64,000 nucleotides of DNA from Rhodobacter maris (lineage in GTDB: Bacteria > Pseudomonadota > Alphaproteobacteria > Rhodobacterales > Rhodobacteraceae). The stretch covers positions 62,001 through 126,000 of the forward strand of contig NZ_OBMT01000003.1 of the NCBI RefSeq assembly GCF_900217815.1, read 5' to 3'. The position numbers and the translations under genes were made by a program. Positions 40,958 through 51,635 of the stretch are shown piece by piece. The notes beneath the pieces are model-generated. The model saw only the letters and a list, made by a program, of their open reading frames with translations. It ran no database searches and was not told the origin of the DNA. Positions within the stretch are counted from its first letter, which is position 1. Each line of letters opens with the position of its first letter.

Positions 40958-41518
40958 TCAGCTCCCGGGGCGCGGTTCGTTGACGAAAGCGGTCATCGAC
41001 ACAAGCGCCACCTGCCCCCCCGCATCGCGGGTGAGCGCGGCGGCGAGCGGGTTTATTTCCATCATCGTGTCGATCTTCAGGCAGGCGCGCAGGATCATCA
41101 TCTGGTTCGAATCGCCCGCCTGAAGCTGCGGCGAGAGTTCCGCCGCCGAAGTTGAATCGGTGCAGAGCACGTCGGAGGCGCCGGTGCTCGTCCAGGTGTC
41201 GGTGTCGACCGGAAACACCTCGATCGCGAGCCGGTCCATGCAATTGCCGATGAACCCCATATTCTCGCAGACCGAGCGTTTGAGCGTGTCGTGATCGGGC
41301 AGATCGTCGATTCCCAGACGCAGGATCCGCGTCGTCAGATCAACGCCACGGTCAAGCAGGGTCTGTTTGACCGTCAGCATCTCGAGTTCGACGCTGGCGG
41401 CCATCAGCATGACGAAGAACGGCAACCACAGAAGCGCCGGGAGCGTTACCGCACCGTCTTCCGCGCGGAACCGGCGCAGGAGGGGCTGGGTGAGGCGCGA
41501 GGGGCGGGGTTTGGGCAT
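40958..41518 (-). CDS. TadE-like pseudopilin
   Basis: This 186-residue protein begins with a charged N-terminus, then FRAEDGAVTLPALLWLPFFV with a hydrophobic segment. The membrane segment is followed by ELEMLTVKQTLLDRGVDLTT, the usual TadE helix, and a soluble domain with several Cys. The substrate pilus is not encoded here. The gene lies 10 bases after TadG. Confidence 0.8.
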   Translation of the reverse strand: MPKPRPSRLTQPLLRRFRAEDGAVTLPALLWLPFFVMLMAASVELEMLTVKQTLLDRGVDLTTRILRLGIDDLPDHDTLKRSVCENMGFIGNCMDRLAIEVFPVDTDTWTSTGASDVLCTDSTSAAELSPQLQAGDSNQMMILRACLKIDTMMEINPLAAALTRDAGGQVALVSMTAFVNEPRPGS

Positions 41519-41528
41519 CGCGGCCTCC

Positions 41529-43205
41529 TCAGTTTGTCAGCCGCAGCGCGTTCACCGCGGCGGCGATGGAGGCGAAGGCGTCGTCGATCTGGTCGGTGTC
41601 GATGTCATAGGCATAGGTTTCGGCGGTGGCGCAGGACGCGAGCAGTTCGATACTCGAGCTGGGGGCATCCACGGCCATGGTGAAGATCGTGATGTTCTGG
41701 TCTTTCGCCGCGGTGCACAGCGCATCAAGGGCGTCGTCCTTGTCGCTTGAGACCGACTGGATCGCCATCAGATCATAGATCTTGTTGTAGGCGGTGGAGC
41801 TGCCCCAGCCTTTCCAGCTTGCAATCGGCGGCACGAGGAAGGTCGAGATGATCGTATAGAGCTTGTCGTTGTAATCCCAGACCGTTTGCCAGGTGATCGG
41901 GTGAATCGTGCCCGAAAGGTTCGAGGACCAGGTCTTGTTTTTCATGCTGTAATAGGGGGCGCTTTTGCCGGGCACATAATAATAGAGATAGTTCCAGTAG
42001 GCGGAATTGCTCGACGAGGCAAAAGCCGTGGCGCTCTTGGTGGAGACGAAATAGCCCGAATAGACGCCCGCATTGCCGGTGCGGTAATCTGCCCCGGTCG
42101 AATAGGCAGAGGTGTTCTGGCCGTCGGTCATCAAGACCATCACCTTGAGGGCGATATCGTCAATGTCCTGGCTGCCGTCATCATAGGCAAAAGGCCGCCC
42201 GTCGAGGTCAGAACTTGCCGTGCCGTTCGCAATCATCGCGTCAAGGATCGGTTGGGCGGCCGGGTCGAGCAGCGCAAGCCCCCAACGGGCGCCGAAGTCA
42301 ATCGAGGTGTTGCCGCCCGCGCTCAGGCCCGAGATCTTCGATTTCAGCGCCGTTTCGCTGTTGGAGAACGCAAGAACCTCGGCCTTGCTGCTTTCAACGC
42401 AGTTCGACAGGCTGCCGGAGTTGGGGTAGCTGTCGCCATGCATGGTGCGCAGCAGCGGCGTTGTATCCGAGATCTGGAAGTCGCCGTCCGACAAGAGCTC
42501 CACATCGGCGCAGGTGTTTTCCGTGTGATCGGTGGAAAGATTCAACAGCGAGGCAAAATCGTCGCCCAGTACCACCTGCTGGTTATAGGGGATGATCGAC
42601 ATCGACAACCGGCCCGCCGGGGCGCCCTCGGGCTGCACCGTGTCGAACATGGTCTCCACGAAATCGCTGGCTGCATTGCGCAAACGGCTGATCTTCGTGC
42701 CGCTCATGGAGCCGGAAATATCGAGCACCAGAGAGATTTCCACGTTGCCGACCGATTCGAGCGCCTGGCTGCGGCCGGCGGTCGAGAGCGATTCCAACCC
42801 CACCAGCGGGCCGAAGATCGTCGGCATATTGTCTTTCGTGGTGACGGTCACGCGGCGCCACTCGTCGAAATTGCCCTCATCGACGGTGGTGGTCACTTTC
42901 AGCGCGCCGAGCCCGGCTTTTTCGAGGTAATCCTGCACCACGAGTTCGGGGTCGAGATCCTGCGACAGCGAGGCGGCGGCGAGGGATGCGCGGTCGAGCG
43001 TGTTCTGGATCACCGCGCGGCGCTCCTCGATCCGCACGAAATCGATGGCAACCCCGGTACAGATCATCATCACCACAAAAAGCTGGAGTGACAGGATCAG
43101 CAGCCCGCCTTCCTCGTCGCGCAGCAGATCGCCGATCCGGCGTCGCACGGGACGGGGCGGGAGGGCCCGAGGCATGCGGTGCTTGCGCGGCTGATGCGCT
43201 GTCAT
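41529..43205 (-). CDS. TadG-like protein with a von Willebrand A domain
   Basis: This 558-residue protein has the TadG N-terminus (LRDEEGGLLILSLQLFVVMM), one membrane segment, and a VWA domain with the MIDAS pattern DISGSMSGTKISRLRNA. The aromatic region near YYYVPGKSAPYYS is unusually Tyr-rich. Proteins like this act in Flp/Tad pilus assembly or are related surface proteins. The start at 43205 is the first ATG; an ATG ten residues later is possible. Confidence 0.85.
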   Translation of the reverse strand: MTAHQPRKHRMPRALPPRPVRRRIGDLLRDEEGGLLILSLQLFVVMMICTGVAIDFVRIEERRAVIQNTLDRASLAAASLSQDLDPELVVQDYLEKAGLGALKVTTTVDEGNFDEWRRVTVTTKDNMPTIFGPLVGLESLSTAGRSQALESVGNVEISLVLDISGSMSGTKISRLRNAASDFVETMFDTVQPEGAPAGRLSMSIIPYNQQVVLGDDFASLLNLSTDHTENTCADVELLSDGDFQISDTTPLLRTMHGDSYPNSGSLSNCVESSKAEVLAFSNSETALKSKISGLSAGGNTSIDFGARWGLALLDPAAQPILDAMIANGTASSDLDGRPFAYDDGSQDIDDIALKVMVLMTDGQNTSAYSTGADYRTGNAGVYSGYFVSTKSATAFASSSNSAYWNYLYYYVPGKSAPYYSMKNKTWSSNLSGTIHPITWQTVWDYNDKLYTIISTFLVPPIASWKGWGSSTAYNKIYDLMAIQSVSSDKDDALDALCTAAKDQNITIFTMAVDAPSSSIELLASCATAETYAYDIDTDQIDDAFASIAAAVNALRLTN

Positions 43206-43512
43206 GGCGTCATACTCCGGTTCGGCGCGGCAAGGGGGGCTGCGCACGGAAGAAAATTCCTCTCCTTATCGAGGGGGAAGGGGGCGGAAATGAGGCATCA
43301 TGAGGGCCGCTTGGGCCGATTGGCACGTGTTCGGTCAACCGTCTTGTCCCGTGCCGTCGGGCGGTTTCGCCCCGCGCGACAATCTGGCACCGGGCCTGCC
43401 CGTCTCTTACCCGTTTCGTAATGCCATCAACCTTACCAAAACCCTGATTCGTCCCCGCTCTCTTCGCGTCGCCCCTCTCGACTCTGGTGCGACGAGGGCC
43501 GATACTGTCACC
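43206..43512. other. 307-base gap between divergent tadG and dnaG
   Basis: The gap carries no ORF of coding character. GAGGGGGAAGGGGG near 43269-43283 is purine rich and CCTTACC near 43430 is T/C rich. I find no convincing -35/-10 pair, no operator and no terminator. It must hold the divergent promoters. Confidence 0.6.
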
Positions 43513-45435
43513 ATGTCCCTGCCCCCCGGTTTCCTTGATGAGCTGCGCACCCGCGTGACCCTGTCCGATGTTGTCGGGCGCAAGGTGGTATGGGATCAGC
43601 GCAAATCGAACCGCGCCAAGGGCGATTACTGGGCGCCGTGCCCGTTCCATCAGGAAAAGTCGGCCTCGTTCCACGTCGATGACCGCAAGGGCTTCTATTA
43701 TTGCTTTGGCTGCCACGCGAAGGGGGATGCGCTGGGCTTCATCAAGGAGACGGAAAACGTCTCCTTCATGGAGGCGGTGGAGATCCTCGCGCGCGAGGCG
43801 GGAATGCCGATGCCCGCGCGCGACCCAAAGGCCACCGAGCGCGCCGACCGGCGCACGGAGCTCGCGCAGGTGATGGAGGAGGCGGTAAAATACTACCGCC
43901 TGCAACTCAACACCCAGGCGGGGGCAGGCGCGCGCGACTATCTGGCCCGCCGCCGCCTTGGCGCCTCGGCACTTGAGCGCTTCGAAATCGGTTTCGCGCC
44001 CGACACCCGTCACGGCCTGTTTCAGGCGCTCACCGGCAAGGGGATCGCCCCCGATCTGATCGTCGAGGCCGGGCTCTGCATCCGCCCGGAGGATGGCGGC
44101 GCACCCTATGACCGGTTCCGGGGCCGGGTCATCTTTCCGATCCGCGATGCGCGGGGCCGCGCGATCAGCCTTGGCGGGCGGGCGATGGACCCGAATGCGC
44201 GGGCAAAATACCTCAACGGCCCCGAGACGCCGCTTTTTGACAAGGGGCGCAACCTTTACAACATCGGCCCCGCGCGCACCGCTTGTGGGCGCGGGCAAAA
44301 GCTGATCGTGGCCGAGGGCTATGTCGATGTGATCGCGCTGGTCGAGGCGGGGTTCGAGGGGGCAGTGGCGCCTTTGGGCACTGCGATCACCGAAGATCAG
44401 TTGCGGCTGATGTGGCGGATCGCGGAGGAGCCGCTGATCGCGCTCGATGGAGATGCGGCGGGACTGCGCGCCGGAATGCGGCTTGTCGATCTGGCTCTGC
44501 CGATGCTGGAGGCGGGCAAGGGGCTGCGGTTTGCGCTTTTGCCCGGCGGGCAAGACCCGGATGATCTCATTCGCGCCGAGGGGCGCGGCGCGATGGAAAA
44601 GGTGCTCGAAGGCGCGCGGCCGATGGTGGATCTGCTCTGGCGGCGCGAGACCGAGGGCAAGGTGTTTGACAGCCCCGAGCGCCGCGCGGCGCTCGACAAG
44701 ATCCTGCGCGCGGCGCTTTTGCGCATCACCGATCCCTCGCTGCGCGCTCATTACGGGGCGGAAATCAAGCGGCTGCGCGAAGAGCTTTTCGGCACTGCGA
44801 GCCAGTGGCAACCGCCGCGGGCACGCGGCGCCTGGAAGCCCGGCAAGGGTCCGGCGCTGCCACTCCCCGCCACCCGCTCCACGCTTCTGGCCGCCGCCAC
44901 CACCGATGCAGTGGCCGAGCAATTGCGCGAGACCATGTGCCTGGCCATTCTCGTGGCACATCCGGGGCTCGTGTCCGAGTTCGAAAGTCAGCTCGAGCGG
45001 ATGCATCTCACCGACCCCGATTTTGACGCGGCGCTCGCGCTCATGCTCGCCCATGCCGCCGCTCCGCCCGCCGATCTTGCCGAAACGCTGGCTCAAGAGG
45101 CGGCACCGGCCCTTGAAAAGCTGCGCGTCCACCCCCATGTGCGCACCGCTCCCCCCGTGTTGCGCCGCGATGACACCGCTTTTGCCCGCATGTGTCTGGC
45201 AGAGGAATTGGCGAAACTCTCGGCCGCCCGCGCGGTGAAAGCAGAGATCGAGGACGCCATGGAAGCGCTCGAAGGCCTGGCCGACGAGGGCGTGACGTGG
45301 CGTATTACGCAGGCGACGAAGGCTTATCACCATGCCGAAAAGTCGAAAATCAACGATACCGCCGATCTCGGCGAGGATCGTGCGGCGATGTCGCAATTCC
45401 TGCAATCGCTGCTCGATAAACATTCGGGCCGCTGA
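43513..45435 (+). CDS. dnaG: DNA primase
   Basis: This 640-residue primase has the CHC2 zinc finger ([14 protein letters not shown] and [16 protein letters not shown], with C43, H46, C64, C67) and the Toprim core ([14 protein letters not shown], then [13 protein letters not shown]). The middle domain contains [21 protein letters not shown]. The C-terminal DnaB-binding domain is Ala-rich. The ATG at 43513 begins [15 protein letters not shown]. rpoD follows after 131 bases. Confidence 0.97.
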   Translation: MSLPPGFLDELRTRVTLSDVVGRKVVWDQRKSNRAKGDYWAPCPFHQEKSASFHVDDRKGFYYCFGCHAKGDALGFIKETENVSFMEAVEILAREAGMPMPARDPKATERADRRTELAQVMEEAVKYYRLQLNTQAGAGARDYLARRRLGASALERFEIGFAPDTRHGLFQALTGKGIAPDLIVEAGLCIRPEDGGAPYDRFRGRVIFPIRDARGRAISLGGRAMDPNARAKYLNGPETPLFDKGRNLYNIGPARTACGRGQKLIVAEGYVDVIALVEAGFEGAVAPLGTAITEDQLRLMWRIAEEPLIALDGDAAGLRAGMRLVDLALPMLEAGKGLRFALLPGGQDPDDLIRAEGRGAMEKVLEGARPMVDLLWRRETEGKVFDSPERRAALDKILRAALLRITDPSLRAHYGAEIKRLREELFGTASQWQPPRARGAWKPGKGPALPLPATRSTLLAAATTDAVAEQLRETMCLAILVAHPGLVSEFESQLERMHLTDPDFDAALALMLAHAAAPPADLAETLAQEAAPALEKLRVHPHVRTAPPVLRRDDTAFARMCLAEELAKLSAARAVKAEIEDAMEALEGLADEGVTWRITQATKAYHHAEKSKINDTADLGEDRAAMSQFLQSLLDKHSGR

Positions 45436-45448
45436 AATGCGATGATTT

Positions 45449-45507
45449 GATTCGCCCTGTGATTCGCCGCTGTGATTCGATACAACGGCGGGAATCGATT
45501 CGATTCC
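45449..45507. promoter_or_regulatory. GATTCG repeats and palindrome upstream of rpoD
   Basis: GATTCG occurs at 45449, 45461, 45474 and 45497. The last lies in the perfect 17-base palindrome GGAATCGA-T-TCGATTCC (45491-45507), 60 bases upstream of the rpoD ATG. The first three copies are 12 and 13 bases apart. The set may be a regulator site for rpoD. No known family consensus fits. Confidence 0.4.
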
Positions 45508-45566
45508 GTTGCGCGAGGCCCCGCGCAGCGATGATTTGCCCGATGAAGCCCGATCAAGGAGCGCCC

Positions 45567-47573
45567 ATGGCCGCCAAGGACATCGACGACACCAAGCCTG
45601 AGACCGCCGCCGACGAGGATACTTCCTTCGACATGAGCCAGGCCGCGGTAAAGCGGATGATCGCCGAGGCGAAGGAGCGGGGCTACATCACGATTGACCA
45701 GCTCAATGCCGTGATGCCGCCCGAACAGGTTTCGGGCGACCAGATCGAGGATGTGATGTCGATGCTCTCCGAGATGGGCATCAACGTGGTCGAGGGCGAG
45801 GAAGCCGAGGAGAGCGAGGGCGGCGAGGTGGTCGCCACCGGCTCCGGCTCGCGCGAAATCGCGGTGGCGGGCACCACTGCGGAAACGCTCGACCGCACCG
45901 ATGATCCGGTGCGGATGTATCTGCGCGAGATGGGCTCGGTGGAGCTGCTTTCCCGCGAGGGCGAGATCGCCATCGCCAAGCGCATCGAGGCGGGCCGCAA
46001 CACGATGATTGCGGGGCTCTGCGAGAGCCCGCTGACCTTCCAGGCGATCACCATCTGGCGCGACGAACTTCTCTCCGAAGAGATCTTGCTGCGCGACGTG
46101 ATCGACCTTGATGCCACCTTCGGCCGCTCGATCGATGGCGAAGAGGACGAACTGGGTGAGAGCCCGGTTGACGGGCTCGACATGGAAGGCGCCGAACCCG
46201 GCGCGCAGCAGCCGCGCCCGGCCTCGAACGAGCCCGAATATGATGCGGACGGCAACCCGATCTCGCGCGTCGAAGAGGATGACGACGAGGATGACGGCTC
46301 CAGCATGTCGCTCGCCGCGATGGAAGCCGCGCTCAAGCCGAAAGTGCTCGAAACGCTCGACCAGATCGCCGATGATTACGCCCGCCTTGCCGAGATGCAG
46401 GACCAGCGCATGTCCGCGACGCTGAACGAGGACGGCACCTTCTCGGTGGCGGAAGAGGCCGCTTACCAGAAGCTGCGCTCGGAAATCGTTCTGCTCGTGA
46501 ACGAACTGCATCTGCACAACAACCGCATCGAAGCGCTGATCGACCAGCTTTACGGTATCAACCGCAAGATCATGTCGATCGACAGCGGCATGGTGAAGCT
46601 TGCCGACAATGCCCGCATCCCGCGCCGCGAGTTCATCGACGAATACCGCGGCTACGAGCTCGACCCCACCTGGATGGACCGGATGGCCGCGAAATCGGGC
46701 CGGGCCTGGGCCACGCTGATGGAAAAGAGCCGCGACAAGCTGGAAGACCTGCGCTACGAGATGGCGCAGGTGGGCCAGTATGTCGGCGTCGATATTTCCG
46801 AATTCCGCCGCATCGTGAACCAGGTGCAGAAGGGCGAAAAGGAAGCCCGTCAGGCCAAGAAAGAGATGGTCGAGGCGAACCTGCGGCTCGTGATCTCGAT
46901 CGCGAAAAAATACACCAACCGCGGCCTGCAATTCCTCGACCTCATTCAGGAAGGCAACATCGGCCTGATGAAGGCGGTCGATAAATTCGAATACCGTCGC
47001 GGCTACAAGTTCTCGACCTATGCGACCTGGTGGATCCGTCAGGCGATCACCCGCTCCATCGCGGACCAGGCCCGCACGATCCGCATTCCGGTGCATATGA
47101 TCGAGACGATCAACAAGCTGGTGCGCACCGGGCGGCAGATGCTCCACGAGATCGGCCGCGAGCCGACGCCCGAGGAATTGGCCGAAAAGCTGCAGATGCC
47201 GCTCGAGAAGGTTCGCAAGGTGATGAAGATCGCCAAGGAGCCGATCAGCCTCGAAACCCCGATTGGCGACGAGGAAGACAGCCAGCTCGGAGATTTCATC
47301 GAGGACAAGAACGCGATCCTGCCGCTGGATTCCGCGATTCAGGAAAACCTGAAGGAAACGACGACGCGGGTTCTGGCCTCGCTCACGCCCCGCGAGGAGC
47401 GGGTGTTGCGGATGCGCTTCGGCATCGGCATGAACACCGACCACACGCTTGAGGAAGTGGGTCAGCAGTTCTCGGTCACCCGCGAACGGATCCGCCAGAT
47501 CGAGGCGAAGGCGCTGCGCAAACTCAAGCACCCGTCGCGCTCGCGCAAGTTGCGCTCCTTCCTCGACCAGTAA
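45567..47573 (+). CDS. rpoD: RNA polymerase sigma-70 factor RpoD
   Basis: This 668-residue housekeeping sigma factor has region 1.1 (about 25-85, [17 protein letters not shown]), region 1.2 ([20 protein letters not shown]), an acidic insert, and regions 2 to 4. Region 2.4 has [20 protein letters not shown], region 3 [20 protein letters not shown], and region 4.2 [20 protein letters not shown]. It directs transcription of most promoters. The usual dnaG-rpoD order is kept. The start at 45567 follows AAGGAG at 45555-45560. Confidence 0.98.
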   Translation: MAAKDIDDTKPETAADEDTSFDMSQAAVKRMIAEAKERGYITIDQLNAVMPPEQVSGDQIEDVMSMLSEMGINVVEGEEAEESEGGEVVATGSGSREIAVAGTTAETLDRTDDPVRMYLREMGSVELLSREGEIAIAKRIEAGRNTMIAGLCESPLTFQAITIWRDELLSEEILLRDVIDLDATFGRSIDGEEDELGESPVDGLDMEGAEPGAQQPRPASNEPEYDADGNPISRVEEDDDEDDGSSMSLAAMEAALKPKVLETLDQIADDYARLAEMQDQRMSATLNEDGTFSVAEEAAYQKLRSEIVLLVNELHLHNNRIEALIDQLYGINRKIMSIDSGMVKLADNARIPRREFIDEYRGYELDPTWMDRMAAKSGRAWATLMEKSRDKLEDLRYEMAQVGQYVGVDISEFRRIVNQVQKGEKEARQAKKEMVEANLRLVISIAKKYTNRGLQFLDLIQEGNIGLMKAVDKFEYRRGYKFSTYATWWIRQAITRSIADQARTIRIPVHMIETINKLVRTGRQMLHEIGREPTPEELAEKLQMPLEKVRKVMKIAKEPISLETPIGDEEDSQLGDFIEDKNAILPLDSAIQENLKETTTRVLASLTPREERVLRMRFGIGMNTDHTLEEVGQQFSVTRERIRQIEAKALRKLKHPSRSRKLRSFLDQ

Positions 47574-47593
47574 GAGATCGCCAGATCTTTCAG

Positions 47594-47622
47594 CGCCCCC
47601 GAAGTTCGGGGGCGTTTGCTTT
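47594..47622 (+). terminator. rpoD terminator
   Basis: CGCCCCCGA (47594-47602) pairs with TCGGGGGCG (47606-47614), followed by TTTGCTTTT, 21 bases after the stop. Confidence 0.85.
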
Positions 47623-47703
47623 TGGGCGCATCGGTCGCAGGCGGGCGTTGCAAAAGCGTCATCCTCGCGGCGCATGATCGGGCCACCACTCTGGAACTTG
47701 CCG

Positions 47704-47973
47704 ATGAAGCCCCGCGCCGCCGCCCTCGTTTTCCTGTTACCCGTATTGACCACGGGGGCGGCCTTCGCGCTGCCGATCCCCGATGGCGCGGGGCTCAGCG
47801 TGGTGCGCAAGGAATGCACCCGCTGTCACTCGCTGATGAAAATCGCAAATTGCGACGGCAAGACCCGCGCAGGCTGGGTCAAACATGTCGAGCGGATGAC
47901 CGATATCGAGCGCCGCCCCGAGGCGATGAAAGCGGTGGTCGACTATCTCACCGAGCATTTCCCGCCTGACTGA
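47704..47973 (+). CDS. small periplasmic c-type cytochrome
   Basis: This 89-residue protein has a Sec signal peptide (MKPRAAALVFLLPVLTTGAA) with cleavage after FA, and a single heme motif in KECTRCHSLMKI. A Met in HVERMTDIERRP is the likely sixth ligand. This size and motif resemble the small cytochrome subunits that accept electrons from sulfite or quinoprotein dehydrogenases, but no such enzyme is adjacent. It precedes the metal ATPase by 152 bases. Confidence 0.8.
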   Translation: MKPRAAALVFLLPVLTTGAAFALPIPDGAGLSVVRKECTRCHSLMKIANCDGKTRAGWVKHVERMTDIERRPEAMKAVVDYLTEHFPPD

Positions 47974-48125
47974 CTCTGGCGTGGCTCCCTGTCAGCTTGC
48001 TGTAAGCTCGCCACGCTAGCGGCGGGGGCGATGCGCCACCTGTCCCGCCGGTGCGAAACCCGTTAAACCGGGCCACGCCCCACCGCAGGAGAGGCGCCGG
48101 GAGTGAGGGACGGAAGGGAACGGAT

Positions 48126-50024
48126 GTGCGTGAAGAGCTGCAACGGCTATTGCTGACCTGGGCAACGATCATCGGCATGGCGCTGGCGGCGGCCTGCCAC
48201 TGGTTCTTGCCCGGTTTCGAGGAAGGCTGGGCCGAGGCCGCGGCGCTTCTCCTCGTGTTTCTCGCCGGTGGCGTGCCCGCAGCGCTGCGCGCGGGCGAGG
48301 CGCTTGTGAAAGAGCGCACCCTCGACATCGACCTTCTGATGGTGATCGCGGCGCTGGCCGCCGCCGCCGTTGGCGCCGCGCTCGAAGGGGCGGTGCTGCT
48401 CACGCTTTTCAGCCTGTCGACCACGCTTGAGCATCGCGCCATGGGCCGCACCCGCCGCGCCATCGAGGCGCTGATGGAATTGCGCCCGGACCGTGCCTTC
48501 AAGCGGGTGGGGGATGGTGTCGAGGAGGTTCCCGTCGAGAGCCTATGCCCCGGCGATGTGGTGATGCTGCGCCCCGGCGCACGGGTGCCGGTGGATGGTC
48601 GCGTGGTCGAGGGCGAGGGCTCGGTCGATGAATCCACCATCACCGGGGAATCGGTGCCGGTGCACAAGGCCCCCGGCGCGCAGGTGTTCGAGGCGACGGT
48701 GAACCTGCATGGCGTGCTCGCCGTCGAGGTGGCCCGCCCGCTGACCGAAAGCACCGTGGCGCGGATGATCGCTCTGGTCACCGAGGCACAGGCCGAGCGC
48801 GCGCCCTCCGAGCGCTTTTCCGAATGGTTCGGTCAGCGCTATACCGTCGCCGTTCTGGTGGGCGCGATCCTTGCTTTCGGTGGGTTTTTCGCGCTGGGCC
48901 ATGATTGGCAGGTGTCCCTTTACAAGGCGGCCACGCTGCTGGTGGCGGCGAGCCCCTGTGCCATCGTGATTTCGGTTCCGGCGGCGATCCTCTCCGCGTT
49001 GGCGGCGGCGGCGCGGGGCGGGGTGCTCTTCAAGGGCGGGGCCGCGCTCGAAACCCTCGCCAAGGTCGAGACCTTCGCCTTTGACAAGACCGGCACGCTG
49101 ACCACCGGCCAGCAGGAACTCGTCGAGATCCACGCGACCTGCGACGAGGCCGATTTTCTCGCGCGTCTCGCCGGGCTCGAGGCCCATTCCGAGCATCCGA
49201 TTGCCGCCGCCATCCGGCGCGCCGCCGAGGCGCGCGGCATCGCCCCCGTGGCGGTGCGCGAGGCACGCGCGGTGCCGGGCGAGGGGATGGTCGGCGTTGA
49301 CGAGACCGGCGTGATCTGGGCGGGCAACCTGCGGCTCGCCACCCGCATGGGCGCGAAGGCCGAGGCCGATGCCGCGAGCCAGGTGCCCGAAGGGCTTCAT
49401 GCCGCGCCACGCACGCTGGTGTTGCTGGGCCGCGGCGCGCAGCTTCTGGGCGTTGCCGGGTTCGAGGACCGGCCGCGGGCCTCCACGCCGCACGGGCTTG
49501 GCGCGCTGCGTGCGGGCGGTGTTGGCGAGATCCTGATGCTGACGGGGGATCGGCGCGCGGTGGCCGAGCAGGTGGGGGCGGAGCTGCGCATCGCCCCCGC
49601 GGCAATCCACGCCGATTTGCGCCCCGAGGACAAGCTGCGCCTTGTGGGGGAGCTCGCAGGCAAGGGCCGGGTCGCCTTTGTGGGCGACGGGGTGAACGAT
49701 GCTGCAGCACTTGCGCGCGCCGATGTGGGCATTGCCATGGGGGCGGCGGGCTCAGAAGTGGCGCTTCAGGCCGCCGATGTGGCGCTTCTCTCCGAAGACA
49801 TCGGACGTCTTGCCGAGGCGCATCGGCTCGCCCGCCGCACCGCGACGATCATTCGCCAGAACCTGATTTTTGCGATGACGGCGATGCTCGTTCTGGTGAT
49901 CTCGGGGCTTTTCTTCGCGTTGCCGCTGCCGATTGCGGTGATCGGCCATGAGGGGGGCACGGTGCTCGTCGTGCTCAACGGGCTGAGGCTCCTTGCGGAC
50001 CCGATCCGCAAGGCGCGCGCCTGA
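48126..50024 (+). CDS. P1B-4-like metal-transporting ATPase (Co/Fe/Zn type)
   Basis: This 632-residue P-type ATPase has no N-terminal metal-binding domain. The A-domain has ESTITGESVPVHK, the phosphorylation site is TFAFDKTGTLTTGQQE, and the hinge is VGDGVNDAAALARADVGIAM. The membrane metal site is SPC (VAASPCAIVISVPAAILS), and the last helix has HEGGTVLVVLNGLRLL. SPC plus HEGGT marks the P1B-4 subgroup, which moves Co(II) or Fe(II). The start is GTG 48126, set by GGGAACGG, with no usable ATG in frame. The stop is adjacent to the convergent hydrolase stop. Confidence 0.88.
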   Translation: MREELQRLLLTWATIIGMALAAACHWFLPGFEEGWAEAAALLLVFLAGGVPAALRAGEALVKERTLDIDLLMVIAALAAAAVGAALEGAVLLTLFSLSTTLEHRAMGRTRRAIEALMELRPDRAFKRVGDGVEEVPVESLCPGDVVMLRPGARVPVDGRVVEGEGSVDESTITGESVPVHKAPGAQVFEATVNLHGVLAVEVARPLTESTVARMIALVTEAQAERAPSERFSEWFGQRYTVAVLVGAILAFGGFFALGHDWQVSLYKAATLLVAASPCAIVISVPAAILSALAAAARGGVLFKGGAALETLAKVETFAFDKTGTLTTGQQELVEIHATCDEADFLARLAGLEAHSEHPIAAAIRRAAEARGIAPVAVREARAVPGEGMVGVDETGVIWAGNLRLATRMGAKAEADAASQVPEGLHAAPRTLVLLGRGAQLLGVAGFEDRPRASTPHGLGALRAGGVGEILMLTGDRRAVAEQVGAELRIAPAAIHADLRPEDKLRLVGELAGKGRVAFVGDGVNDAAALARADVGIAMGAAGSEVALQAADVALLSEDIGRLAEAHRLARRTATIIRQNLIFAMTAMLVLVISGLFFALPLPIAVIGHEGGTVLVVLNGLRLLADPIRKARA

Positions 50025-51503
50025 TCAGGCGGCCAGAAGCGGCAGCGTGACGCCCATCACCCAGGCGAGGGCCAGACCAAGCCCGAGCCCGGCGGCGCTG
50101 GCGCCCGTGCGCCGCGCCAGCCAGCGCCCGATCAGCCCCTGCCCGAGCCAGAACGCCAACAGCACCGGGATCGCCATCACCACAAAGAGCCGGTCCTGAT
50201 CGCCCAGCGCCACCGCGCCGGCGAGTGAGGCAAGGGCCGCCAGCCGCGCCAGCGCCCGGCGCCAGAAGGCGGCGTTCCCCGCCTCGGTGAGCGCGGCATC
50301 GGCGAGCATGAAAGGCAGCGTGCCGCACAGCATGAGGGCGATCAGCCCGGCGCGCTCGGGCGAGGGCCAGAAGTTGATGAAATAGCGATCCATCGCGAAG
50401 CCGAAAACGCCAAGCCCCCAGATCAGGAAGAACGCGACCGCCTTCCCGTGCAGCCGCTTCAGCCCCGCGCCGCGCAGGAGCGCAAGTTGCAGCCCGCCGT
50501 AAAGCGCGAGATGGATGGTGAGATAAAAGACCGCCGTCACCCCGAGCGGGTTGACGCGCAGCGCCGCCAGCGCAAGCGGCGTGACGAGCGCGGGGGCGAG
50601 CGTGGCGATCAGGAAGCGGCGCCGGGGCAGGGGAATAAAGCCCGGCCCCTTTTTCAAAAGCGCAATCAGCGGATGCGCGAGGAGCACGATGCCGGTGAAA
50701 AGCGTGACGAGCCAGACCCCCATCGGGTCCACCGGGGCCTTGCTCTCGCGCCCGAAGGCGCGGTCGAGCCAGGCGCGGGCGGCGGTGATGGCGGCGGGGC
50801 TGTAGAGCACGCCCACATGCCCCACATGCGGTGCAACGACGGTTTGCCGTTCCACGCCATCGGCGGCAACCAGCGTGCCCTCCTTGGCCTCTGGCACCAC
50901 CTGTTCGGCCGCCTTGCGCGCAAAGCCGCGCAGCATCCCCTCCCATTCGCCCGAGATGATCTCGAGCCGCGGCGGAAAATCGGGGGTGATCGCCTCCGAG
51001 AACGACGAGATTGCAACGACAGTGGCCACCGGCGTGCCCGCCTCCGCCTCTTCCTTGGCGGCGCGGATGATGATGTCGGTCGCCATCGAATGACCCAGAA
51101 GCGCCACCTCCGGCGCGCCCGGCAACGCGCGGGCGGCGGCAATCACCCGCCGCGTCTCGGCCATCAGATAAACCGTTGTCCCCTCGATCTTCGTCACATC
51201 GCCGCGCATCGGCACCGGGTTGCGGCCCTGCCCCTCGAAGTCAAACGCAAGGACGCGGTAGCCTGCCTGCGCAAGCCGGAAAGAATAGCCCTGCATGATC
51301 TGTCGCGAGCCGGCAAAGCCATGCGCAATGACCACCGCCGGGCCAGTGGCGCCGGGCTGCTGGTAAAGCGTGACCGGTGTCGGGCCGAGCGGGACGGGCC
51401 GGATCTCGAGCCCGGCGCGCTCCCGTTCCAGCAGGAACACCGAAACGACGATCAGGCCGAGGGCAAAAAGACCAAGGGCAGCATGGCGGAGCGGATGTCT
51501 CAC
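50025..51503 (-). CDS. membrane-anchored alpha/beta hydrolase
   Basis: This 492-residue protein starts with a membrane segment (LRHAALGLFALGLIVVSVFL). It has an alpha/beta hydrolase domain with VVIAHGFAGSRQIMQGYSFR, the nucleophile elbow ALLGHSMATDIII, and a downstream His in PHVGHVGVL. The second half (after about 270) has six to seven more membrane segments. Substrate is unknown. It shares a terminator with ilvD's side. Confidence 0.78.
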   Translation of the reverse strand: MRHPLRHAALGLFALGLIVVSVFLLERERAGLEIRPVPLGPTPVTLYQQPGATGPAVVIAHGFAGSRQIMQGYSFRLAQAGYRVLAFDFEGQGRNPVPMRGDVTKIEGTTVYLMAETRRVIAAARALPGAPEVALLGHSMATDIIIRAAKEEAEAGTPVATVVAISSFSEAITPDFPPRLEIISGEWEGMLRGFARKAAEQVVPEAKEGTLVAADGVERQTVVAPHVGHVGVLYSPAAITAARAWLDRAFGRESKAPVDPMGVWLVTLFTGIVLLAHPLIALLKKGPGFIPLPRRRFLIATLAPALVTPLALAALRVNPLGVTAVFYLTIHLALYGGLQLALLRGAGLKRLHGKAVAFFLIWGLGVFGFAMDRYFINFWPSPERAGLIALMLCGTLPFMLADAALTEAGNAAFWRRALARLAALASLAGAVALGDQDRLFVVMAIPVLLAFWLGQGLIGRWLARRTGASAAGLGLGLALAWVMGVTLPLLAA

Positions 51504-51635
51504 GGGCGCGTCTCTGGTTGGGTGACGGGATCTTGGGTGGCAGGGGCGGCCTCAGTCTGACCGAAAGCGCGCGTGGTGCAAGCGGGCGCAAGCGCGCGGC
51601 GCCGGAGGTTGCGCAAGAAGCTGGCGGCCGCGCAA

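Noticed and set aside
43210..45423. Long minus-strand frame over dnaG
   Set aside because: It is a shadow of dnaG with no recognisable motif.
45327..47819. 830-codon minus-strand frame over rpoD
   Set aside because: It is the complement of rpoD and runs through its terminator.
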